Source of the DNA: Erigeron canadensis
Lineage: Eukaryota; Streptophyta; Magnoliopsida; Asterales; Asteraceae
Reading direction: 5' to 3'
Assembly: GCF_010389155.1 (NCBI RefSeq)
Contig: NC_057764.1
Span: forward strand, 3,720,001-3,784,000
DNA length: 64,000 nucleotides
The notes under the pieces: generated by a model
The model's database searches: none
What the model was told of the DNA's origin: nothing
What the model saw: only the letters and a program-made list of their open reading frames with translations
Made by a program: the position numbers and the translations under genes
Shown here: piece by piece, positions 16,367-26,700 of the stretch
Layout of the letters: every line of letters starts with the position of its first letter
How positions within the stretch are numbered: the first letter of the stretch is position 1

Positions 16367-18247
16367 GAGGGTTGGCATTAGATGCAATATGGATGTGTGG
16401 TGGGTGCAGCACCACCACTCCACACCGCCGCCAACAGTCCACCACGCGTGGTGGTGTGAAAATTCGTGTTCACACCACGTGGTCGACCACCCACTTGTGC
16501 GTTTGTCGAGGTGCCCATAACGGCTAGAAAACAATATTTTGACTACATTTTTTTTTTTCACAGCCCCCTTTTCCTTCTCCTATAAACCAAACCTCCTTTC
16601 ATTATCTTTCATCTCCTACTTCAAACTCACATACATATATTTACATACAACTCAACAAATGGATCCAATAAATCCTAAAGTCAGTGTAAGATCAACCCGT
16701 GGTGGCCACGGTCGAGTCCAACATCAACCCCAACCAGTCAATCGTGGTCGAGTCCAACATGCATCCCAACCCGTTTATCGGCAACAAACACCACCTCAAA
16801 CCTCCCGCCGACAATTGATCGAATCCTAACCCGTTCATCGTCCTCGAATGATTCCCGATTCTCCAAACATTTATCACTCACCCGGGCCCCCAAAATCGTA
16901 CGAAATGGGCAATGTGAAAATCGACCCATTTTGGAATGCACGCGACCCACAGGCCGCCGCCGATGCTGAGGAAGGTGAAGAATTTGTAGGACTTGATGTC
17001 GTTCCTAAAACACAAGATGATTGGGAAGAGGAAAAGGAAGAAAGGGAAGTGGAAGAAGTGGCTAAGGTGCGCCCTACGGGAGGAAGAAGTAGGTTGGATA
17101 GGAAGCCTTGGACTCAAGAAAAAGAAGAGGCACTAGCGAAGTGTTGGATTAAAGTTTCGGTTGAAAAAGATGTTTGTGATCGTCAAACGAAGGGAGGATT
17201 TTGAAAGCGAATTCTTAAACACTTTCAACAACTTGTACCGGGTACTTTATGCATCAAGGATCAACTAAACTCGAAATGGAATGCTATGAATCCGTTAATT
17301 CAATCATTCAATGGATACCATCAAGGGGCGGTATGTTTCAACAACTTGTTTGATTCGGTTTTCTGTATATATGTTTGATTCGACATAGTCATATATATAG
17401 CTTGATTCGGTTTTGAAATAGTTATGTGTTTGATTCGGTTTTGAATTCGACTTAGGTATGTGTTTGTGTGTTGATTTCGACTTAGGTTTTGAAATAGGTT
17501 TGTGAACAAAACAAATGTGATTCGGTTTTGTTGTTGATATATATATGTTTGTTGATTTCGATTCGATGCACTGTCATATATATATGTTTGTTGGATTAAA
17601 ATTCGAAACAGTGTGTGATATATGTATGTTTGTTTTTCTGTTTTAAAGCAATGTGTCGAATCATATATATATATATATGTGTTTGTATATATATGTAGTT
17701 ACCATTTCAGTTCATATATGTTTACTGTATTTCATTTCGTTCCATCTATATGTTTGATTCATACATAGTTACCATTTTACAAATTTGCAGACACGTATGA
17801 AGCAAAGTGGATGTGGTGAGATTAATATCCGAAACAAAGCAAATGACGATTTTGAGAGACAACACAAGAAGACGTTTACGCATATTCTGGCTTGGAACAT
17901 TGTGAAAGATAATCCGAAGTGGAAAGAGCAACCGTAAATTGGTGGCGGGCACGAGTCGTCGAGCTCGAAATTGAAAAGAAAGTCTTCCGAGTCAAACCTT
18001 ACTCCAACACCACCATCTGGCACCGCCATATATGGACGAAGAAATGAAATCCAACGTTCCTTTGCCGTGTCTCAATGACGATTTTATGTTCTATTTATGT
18101 TTAAAATAAAATTAACAATGTAGTGATTGGTCGGATGCCAATGAAAGTTGGACGAGTGATGAGTGAGTGGTGGAGTTGAGATGACATGTTGTGATTGGTT
18201 AGAAGTGAGTGGTGGGATATAAAGTGGAAGTTCCATTGCTAGCCCCC
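16367..18247 (+). mobile_element. PIF/Harbinger-type element carrying only the Myb-like ORF
   Basis: The element is flanked by TAA (16364-16366 and 18248-18250), the trinucleotide target typical of PIF/Harbinger. The ends are GAGGGTTGGCATTAGA and, on the other strand, GGGGGCTAGCAATGGA, matching at 11 of 16 positions. It carries a decayed Myb/NAM-associated ORF1 and no DDE transposase, so it is a non-autonomous derivative. The left subterminal region contains a perfect 16-bp palindrome, CCACCACGCGTGGTGG (16439-16454), within GTGG/CCAC-rich inverted sequence. Confidence 0.65.
16659..18077 (+). pseudogene. Harbinger ORF1-like Myb/trihelix protein, decayed
   Basis: Exon 1 runs 16659-17330 and exon 2 from 17791. 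The junction GCG|GTATGT ... TTTGCAG|ACA keeps frame. Recognisable parts: a Pro/Gln/Arg-rich N-terminus, an acidic Glu-rich stretch, a Myb-like SANT start (RKPWTQEKEEALAKCWIKVS) with DRQTKGGF, and in exon 2 FTHILAWNIVKDNPKW, the motif that closes this domain in PIF/Harbinger ORF1 and the derived GST-T3-like/NAM-associated family. Three in-frame nonsense codons break it: TAA near 16827, TGA at 17202 (probably from TGG after GGF) and TAA at 17935. The last codons end at 18077. The intron (17331-17790) is a degenerate array of TATATATGTTTG and GATTCGGTTTTG words. Confidence 0.75.
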
Positions 18248-19068
18248 TAAAGGTGCTTATATTGCTTTAAAGTGTGAGAATATAATAGTCTCTATGAACC
18301 ATCTCAACTTGCAACTTTGATGTAGATGGCTCAATTCAACAAATACTCACAAACAAATTAAATTCTGCCACATTGAGATCGAAAACATTAATGTTGAACC
18401 ATAAGAAAATCCCTGAAGACACCAAACATCAAACCCCAAAACCTCAAATAAATTGCACAAATTGACTCCATATAAAGTCAAAATCACATGCAAATAGTGT
18501 ATCATAAAGAATATATACATGGAACTGGATAACACAAAAAAATGGTCGGTATTTGAGAAAACTAAAAGCCCAACTTCGGCATCACAAAGAACCAAAAGTG
18601 CTTGTGCTTTCTTTGATCAAACCATCACATTAGCATATGCACTCTAAATATAATATAAAACAATATAGCTGTAAAGATATATTAACACTTAACAATAGTG
18701 GGAGGGAGGTGATAGGTTGTTCCATAAGCGTACGTAATGAATGATGTGTGAATGTGGATCCATCATTTGGATGATGATTTTGATTGCATTGTGGGAAGTT
18801 TATTTGGTGGAGAAAGTGGAAGGGCGATGCCATAAATTGGAGGCGGACCTTTTGGCTAGCAACATACAATAAAACCTCATTTAAATAATGATTATTGGCA
18901 AGGATGAATGAACTAATAACATGATGGAATTAAAGACATATGTGAGTAATGATCATTAAGAAAGAATATAAAGTTTTAGCCATGATGCAAGAGATTAACT
19001 TTTATATTATATATAGATCATTCATAAATAGTTCATTAAAGTGTTCAACGAGAAGTGTGTTTATTTGG
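18248..19068. other. Intergenic, no gene seen
   Basis: Only short open frames without recognisable similarity. No repeat terminus recognised. Confidence 0.5.
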
Positions 19069-19437
19069 TATAACACCTCAAGAATTTTAAGGTGATAAAT
19101 TAACTCTTTTTGTAGTTTTGGCATTAAAATAAGTTCCTAATATTTTATTTTTGGATATGGGGTTAATTTAGTTGGAACTTTAGCAGATAGCGGGTAAAAT
19201 ACCTACAAAAATTAGAAAAGGGGCGTGGCATTTCCTTGTGTTGCCAGCCAAGTTCTTCCCCCCCCCCCCCTTAGTCACACTTCCATTACCATTCTATGCT
19301 TCACTAAGTATTTTCAACCTTCTTCTTCTTGTTTCTATCAAATCAAATTGTAATTTCCTCTAATTCAAGGATAAAAATAATAATAATAGTCTTAAATAAT
19401 CTTTAATAAGCAAAATTGAAAACTTAGAGTTTGTGTA

Positions 19438-19461
19438 TGGTGGTGGTGGTGGTGGTGGTGG
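19438..19461. repeat. (TGG)8 microsatellite
   Basis: Eight perfect TGG units within the LTR-like stretch. A run of about 12 C residues lies shortly before it, near 19259-19270. Confidence 0.9.
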
Positions 19462-20784
19462 CCGAATTTTAGAAGAAGAAAAGAGGAAGAAATTGTGATT
19501 TAGAAACCCTAATCTTTATCTCCCATTCTTGAGGTATTGATTTCCTTAACCTAGTTCTAATCTTTATTTTTATGAATTAGGGTTCTTGAAAGGTTCAATT
19601 TGGGGTTTTTGCTAGAATTGAGTTATTATATATTTTCTCCTAAATTCTTGTATATGATAGTTTGTTATTGAGTTGCATGATTATTTAATTAAGAATTTGA
19701 GTGTTGATAATGAAACTTTGATTATGAAAGAATGGTGATTTTTCTAGTTGAATGGAATGATGGTGGAATTGATAAATTAAACAAGTCAAATGAAATTTTT
19801 GAATGAAATGCAACTCAATGACAAATATAAGAAGGTTTGGGTTAGGAATGCTAGTGTAATGTTGAAGGCTGGGTTGAGTAGCCAAAATGTGAATATCGCC
19901 TTATATGCGTATTATGATATTTTGATAGGTTGAAAGCTTGAATTTTTGCATTTGCGGTTATCTTGATTTAGATGTTGTGTCACGAAGGAAGTGAGTATAC
20001 TTGCATATCTTTGTATATTCGTCGGGTCAATTACCATACGATGGTGGATTCCATGTATGGTAATTGATTTGGCGTTGTGCCTAATTGGGGGTCGTCTTTG
20101 ATTACAGGCCTAATTGGTGGCCATAGCTCATGTGGGGCATTGTTATTGTATAATTTGATTGTGATTGTAATCATTTGCTTATATGGATCCATGTAATGCG
20201 TTGACACAATGGTGAGTATTATAGATATGACATGACGGTGTCATAGTCTATATGCAATAGACCTTTATGCATTGTCCTCCTTCGTTTATATGATTGTGTG
20301 CAAGCATATTCACTAAGCATTCGCTGACCGTTTAGTTGTTTACTATTTTATAGGTGGTTCCAGAAGAAGGAACTAGTTCTAGTTGATTTGAAGTGTTGAT
20401 TTGGATTGCTAGTTGACTTGAATGTATTTTGGCCATTCATGGAAGAATGGTACTTTTTGGTTAGAGACTTAGATATCCCTCATCTTTATGGCTCTTGGAT
20501 CATATTTGGAGTTATGGTAGTCATGTTTTGGTACATTCCTGTAAATTGATCATGTGTAGGTCTTTTGATCTTGCAAAACTTGCATTTTGGTTTAAAAAGT
20601 GTCAATTTGGGTAAACCCATATGGTTGTGTTCATGAACGTTAAATCAAATGGATGTTGTAACTATGTTTGAAAATGTGTCAATACTGGTTTGTATCTCAG
20701 AAATGATGATTATGAAGTTTGGTTTTGAGATTGGAAAGTTATAAGTTTGATCAAATGTTAAGATGAAGTTTGTGGTTCCTGAAC

Positions 20785-20890
20785 TGGGTGCCCACTGCGG
20801 CGTAGTGGGGATGTGTCCTCTCGCTGTGGCGCAGTGAAAATCCTCGTATTTGATTTGTGTTTTGTTCCCACTGCGGCGCAGTGGGGTGAT
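20785..20890. repeat. CCCACTGCGGCG-type short palindromes
   Basis: Three copies of an imperfect palindrome, CCACTGCGGCGCAGTGG in its best form (near 20868-20886), with variants near 20790 (GTAGTGGGG) and 20822 (CTGTGGCGCAGTG). They lie near the 3' end of the LTR-like stretch. Confidence 0.75.
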
Positions 20891-21539
20891 TAAAATTTTT
20901 TTTTCTTAATTCTTTTAAATCGGGTCGTGTCGTTTCATTTGGTGTATGAATGATTGTTAATATCTCTTGAAAGAAGGAAAGGAAAGGCTTAATTATTTTT
21001 GTGGTTATCAGCGAGACTAATTTTAGGTTTTTTTTTTTTTTTGATGATTTACAATTTTCGATTCATACTTCCTCTAACAAGTTCAGATTCAATTTATGTA
21101 GCATGAATCCTACAACCAACATAAAATTTCTTTAGTTTGTTTTCCATATGACATATGTAAAATAATTAATATCCAAATTTGTAAATTTGAAATCAAGCTA
21201 TTTCACAGTTACAACCAACGTTGCTTTTCAATATTGGAAATTCTTAGCCAAACAATAACATATTATGTGACCACATGACTAGTTATCGATCTCCAATATT
21301 ACTTAACTTACATCAAGTTTATGCAGTTAGACTATAGAGCAACAATCGACAGTAAACCAAATAATAGGACAAACAAGCAAAATATCTGAAAATTAATTGT
21401 TGGGTTTTAGTAACTTTTAAGTTTTTGTTATGTTTATAGTAAGCCTATCTATTCAAATTTATGGAACAATTATAAAATTTCATTATTAAAAAAATCTAAT
21501 ATAAAATATAATTTAATAGCATTATAATTTGGGGGACTT

Positions 21540-21807
21540 AGGCACTGGCCTAGCCCCACTATACTATTTACCCGGTGATTAAACGAATAAATGAACATTC
21601 ACGGAAATAGTATATGTATTTACATACTTATTATATATCATAAAAATTATAACTTCTATGTTGAAAGTTTATAAAAATGGGACATGCGAATTGACCAAAA
21701 TACCCTTACTGAATTAAATCACCATTAATCTATTATTTATTAAAATAACTCTACTAACCCCTTTAAATCGCCGGCTCGCCGCCGCATTGCGCGGGTACCA
21801 TGCTCGT
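21540..21807 (+). mobile_element. Helitron 3' end remnant
   Basis: The stretch ends CGCCGCATTGCGCGGGTACC followed by ATGCTCGT. This has the hairpin, spacer and CTRR-T layout of plant Helitron 3' ends, with CTCG in place of CTAG (21803-21806). The 5' edge is not resolved. The hAT element at 21814 is inserted immediately beside this end. Confidence 0.45.
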
Positions 21808-21813
21808 TATATG

Positions 21814-22802
21814 CAGTGGCGAAGCCAGGAATTATCGTTTGGATGGGCCAAAACTAAACAACAAGTAAACTTTAATTACACAACTATTTAGAAGGTTGTA
21901 GTTGGATTTTACGTTCCCTCAAGTCATTAAAATCATTTAAAATAGAATCTAAGCTAAAAGTCTCGGCTACTTCTTTTTCAATGTAAATAAGAAGATTATC
22001 CAAAAGAAATTCATCACCCATTTTATTACGAAGTCTATTCTTCAAAATCTTCATAGCTGAAAATGCACGTTCAACACTTGCTGCAGACACCGGTAGAGTC
22101 AAAACAAATCGAATTAACCAATCAACGAGATAATAATGATTTGCTACTCATGTGGTTGCTAAATAAATTTCGACAAAGCAAAAGTACAATAGTTGTTAAA
22201 TAATGTAAACAGAGGTTGTAAAATTATTGGATAATGAGGCTGAGAAATTAAACTCAACCAATTAACAAGGATTTAGTTACTAAACCTCAACTAGTTTTCA
22301 ATGTTAAACTACTAAGAATCATTCTAATTCCTAAATAAAACACATATACTTAAAAAATTCAAATATTTTTCCTCTTTTTCTTAATCTCAATATTTATTTA
22401 TTGATTCAAAGATTCACATCTATGAAAATAAAAGTCAGATGCCGATGGTAAATATAAAAATTAGATAAGAATTGAAATTGAATGATAAATATATAACATA
22501 CATTTGTTAGGTTACGATAGATACCGAGAAATGGGATGGATTTTTAATAATCGCAATTCATAAACTTCACAAAAAGAATTAAGGTGTCATGGTGGATTTG
22601 ATCCTCTAAAGCAAAAAAGATTTTTTACTTGTTTCCTAAAATCTAAAAGTGACCTACGTTATTTAACTTTTTCCTTTATTTGGGATGGGCCATATAAGTT
22701 TTGGGCCAAAGATTTATAGAAATATACATGTAAGATTTAGTATTATTAGAAAGATTGGGATGGGCCTTGGCCCGTCCTAGTATATATGTCCCTCCGCCAC
22801 TG
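21814..22802 (-). mobile_element. Deletion-derivative hAT element
   Basis: The termini are CAGTGGCGAAGCCAGGA at the left and, on the other strand, CAGTGGCGGAGGGACAT at the right. Both flanks carry the perfect 8-bp duplication gttatatg (21806-21813 and 22803-22810). The 989-bp element keeps only the 3' end of a transposase gene. CAGTGGCGxAGCCAGG ends are typical of plant hAT elements with TTF-type zinc-finger transposases. Confidence 0.92.
21884..22135 (-). pseudogene. hAT transposase C-terminal dimerisation domain, truncated
   Basis: The frame reads from about 22135 to a stop at 21884 and contains LTLPVSAASVERAFSAMKI, then LRNKMGDEFLLDNLLIYIEK. This is the conserved helix-rich C-terminal hAT dimerisation segment, with the S-x-ERAFS-x-MK signature. 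The zinc finger, catalytic RNase H-like core and insertion domain are absent, so no active protein can be made from this copy. Confidence 0.88.
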
Positions 22803-22810
22803 GTTATATG

Positions 22811-23798
22811 TCATGGTAATTCAAATTGCCAGTTTTTGTGTTTACACAAATTTCAAACCATTTTTATGTTGAGAGAAATTACAATGATGACCATTGTGGT
22901 TGCCACTTACCTTGATGGAAAGTCTGAAATTGAAGAACCGTTAACTCATATCCATTAAGGGTCGATTTGACTGACATGTAATCAACATTTTTGTCACCTA
23001 GTTGTAATATCTATGGAATAACATAAATGAAAACACATATATTATGAATGATTCAAACATAGGACCTTTTGATTTTACTCTTGCATAATCTCGAATGTTT
23101 TCATTACGACTACATAGATCAAGATCAAATAAGACAATATAAATAGAAGTTTCTAGATTCATGGAGATATACAACAACATACACATTGTCATGTTTGTAT
23201 ATCCATCGTGTGAGTCTTCAACAATTATTCGAAAAATTACATATCCAATTTAATGTATAAACACTTTTACTATATTTGTTCTTTTGTCTTCTATTATTTT
23301 TTATAAAAATGAAACAACTAAAACAATAATTTAAATACAAGTATTCATTCGTTTAATTTTTGTTTATTTAGCTTAAACTTCTTGTGCAATTTTTATTTGC
23401 AAGAAATAAATTTGGTTAAACCTAAACAAATAAAACCAACACACAAAATTCCGTTACTTAAAATTGTTTTTTTCATTCGTTATTTGAATAAAACTCAAAC
23501 GAACGAAAAAGCACCTAATCGTATTCGGTTTGTTCGTTTACGATTACGACCCAATTAGCAAAAAAAAGGTTTTACTGGATTACAAACATCGTAGAAGTAA
23601 AAATATACTCATATCCGTTGCAGGACTATCTATCTATCTTTCTATTTTTTAGGGTTTAACTTTACCCCCAAAATTTGATAAATCTTTTGCTCCTTAGTTC
23701 TTTTTTCTATTTAATTAATTTGACTTAATTCATAATAATTATTTATCATATCTGCGAAATAAAGAAAGGAATACTAGTAGCTGATAACCCCAGAAGCT
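22811..23798 (+). promoter_or_regulatory. Upstream region of the ZMAT2-like gene
   Basis: No gene seen. A telo-box TAGGGTTT lies at 23650-23657, about 145 bases before the ATG, followed by a pyrimidine-rich leader (TTTGCTCCTTAGTTC). Telo-boxes are common in promoters of plant genes for translation and RNA processing, which fits a splicing factor. Confidence 0.45.
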
Positions 23799-26700
23799 AT
23801 GGATCCCCCCAAAAACGTAAGTTCCATTTTTATAGTTATTGATTTTCATTAGTTTAATTTCCATTCTGCAAGTATTTATATGTTTTTTATAATATAATTT
23901 GTAATAAATATTGTTATGTTATATGTAGACTGCTGGAGTTGACAATACTTTCAGAAGGAAATTCGATAAAGAAGAGTATTTACAACGTGCCCGCGAACGC
24001 GAGGAGAAAGAAAAGGTTTTTCATTTGCTCTTTCTTTTTTTGTTGATATTTATGTGGGTGTGTTAAGATTTTGATTATTTTTAGTTAGTTTGATGATTTG
24101 TGTGTGTGTTTGTTAATTTGTGTTGTAGGAGTTGGAAAGCCGATCGAAATCTAAATGTAAGTTAAAGACTTGAAGTTTCCGTAACTATTATTAATGCATT
24201 GAAGTTTGATTATACGGATTTTCGGACGTTTACTGTTTTAGTTATACATAAATTTTGACAATGTTAAATAAAACTTTGAAATTGCAGCAAAAGGTCCGCC
24301 TGTGCAAAGGAAACCGTTGAAACATAGAGATTATGAAGTCGACCTTGATTCTCGCCTTGGAAAGACTCAGGTTTGTTACATGAATTTCTGCTTATGTAGT
24401 TGTATGTCGCCTTTTTTTTTGCTTGTGGTGTGTGAGGAAGAGTGTTTATGTATCACTGATTGTAAACTTCAAGGCCTTTTAAAAGCATAGAGGAGTAGGT
24501 GTTTTCGTAGTAGAAATATAGAATATTAGAATCTAGGGGTGTCGTGTCTCGAGTATTTTATTAGTGAGATGACATGATTGTATTTCGGAAGTTTACTTGT
24601 CAAGTGTAGCTCTGGAACCGGGCCATATAGTAAGCTTTATGTAAATGTTAACTTTTGGTTCTACACTAAAGACTACCTTATTAGGCACTCCACTGATTAT
24701 TGTTTGACTCTTTGTTGAAAGTTATGTAATTTACGTAGTATTTGCAGTAGTCTTTGCTAACAGACGTAAAAAAAATGTTCATGTTAATTGTGATAACACC
24801 AATTTTAATTTACTCTCGCTGGGATATAGGAGTGTATTTTTGTTGAGTAGCATCTCTATTTGTATATTTTGTCACCCTATAAATGTGGGAGTACATAAGG
24901 TATTCGAATGCTTACTACTACAAGGATAAGTCTTTAAGGATGTCAGTTGTTAGTTTGAGATTTTTAGATATGGTTATCCCGATTAAGGATTTTTGATACT
25001 CCATAACTTAAATGCGTCTGCCGGGTAAGTGCTAAGTCAATCTTTTACACTGTTCCCAGTTGGTTTTTGTAGAGTAAGTGAAGTGGGGAGAGGAAAACCA
25101 ATAAGAGTTTGTGCTGTCAAGGTTTTGCTAAAAGGGAAAGGAGAGGAAAGAAAGAGTGTGTGTGTGTTGGGGGGGTGGGGGTGGGGATTCCATTATGCTA
25201 TAGAACTTGAAACAAATAATATCCATAATTCTAAATTGTTATGATTTAGTTGCATTCCTGACAAAACTAAGCTTTTCTTTTCTTCCTTCAGTTTTTGATT
25301 TTGCCACATATATGTATATATATGTTCACATACATCTATTACTAAACTGCTTGTATTCTAGTTGAAGTATACAACAAACTTTCTGACCCCTTTGTGCTTC
25401 TGCTCTTTAACAGGTTGTCACTCCAATTGCACCCCTTAGTCAACAGGTATGTCTTTAATCTTTCACTTATACATGTATTTGAAGTACTTTTGATCCGTTT
25501 TAGACTTTTAGTACAATGTGAAAACGCCCAAAACATCTAAATTTTGCAGACTGTACTTAAAATTAGTACTTTAAAGTTTCAGACGCACAATGCTCACTCT
25601 AAATGCTTACTCTATACTGTTCTTGCCATTCACAATACAAAACCAGCTCAATCTCGTATTGGACAAAATTAGTTTGTTGTAAAATGAAAAACTTAACTGA
25701 AATATAAGGAAACAAGCCATCATTGTTATGTGGTGGATATCAAGTTCTTTGTCTTTTTTTTTTGGATTTACCTGCATAAACTACAGTGTCTTTAACTACC
25801 CTCCCAGTTTCATTTTGCCAACAACTTTTATGCATTTGAACAAGTGTTGCGTTACCATATGATTCAAGCTGGAATAATTACCCTTGGGAAACTAATTTGA
25901 AGGAATGGCATATTTTATCTTGGATCCAAGTTGTAGCCATCAATAAATTACATTTCTTGGAGGCCTGTTGAACTTTTATGGTATTATTATTATTTTTGAA
26001 CCTATTAGCCTTTTTGATGTTCATGATCTTCAACACTGATTTCACTCAAATTTTCTCAAAACTTCCAAATCTCAGCAATATACAATATTTTAAGAGAGAC
26101 ATTTGGTGCTCCAGTTAAATTTTGGGATTAGGTTTTTAACCTTCCATGCTTTTGGCCCAATTTTTCCTTCTAGGCAATGATTTAGAATGAGGGTCTCATT
26201 TTGCAAGGGGCAACAACATGTTACATAGCGAAATGATCAATTAAATTATTGGAATTCATCTTTTGGGTACGTGTAACATCGTTCTTATAATAGTCGTGTT
26301 CTGCCGTATCTGTTTTAAACTGGCATTTATGTCCAGTTTTTGTCTTGTTGAGAAGCTGGCATGTTATGAAAAGAAAACTACCTTTGATGATATGTATGCA
26401 TCTTGTACCATCAATTTCAAAATATGATGACAAGATTAAACTTTTGCTGTTCCCCATTCAGTGAAGAGTATAAAAAAGATCACCAAACAAAGTTTCTCTA
26501 GGCACCATTGTTCGTAACTGATTGTCCTAATGCAAAGTACGTCCAAAATCTAAGAGATGTGCAATAAGTCAAAATGATCCTTCTAAACACCATCATATAA
26601 TGGCTTAAATTTTTCTATCCAAAGGAGATAGCAAAATGTCCATTCTGTGTCCCTTTCACAATATCAACAAAGAAATGAAAATCAGCCCCCTCTAGGCTTT

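Larger units (their letters stand above)
19069..21011 (+). mobile_element. Gypsy-type LTR followed by primer-binding site (5' remnant or solo LTR)
   Basis: The stretch opens with TATAACACCTCAAGAATTTT, close to the TGTAACACC start of many plant chromovirus LTRs. It is about 1.9 kb with a polypurine and CCCTAA-rich leader-like part. It is followed at 21002-21011 by TGGTTATCAG, one base longer than TGGTATCAG, the initiator-Met tRNA primer-binding site used by these elements. No gag or pol follows, so the internal part is lost. Boundaries are approximate and no target duplication was found. Confidence 0.45.
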
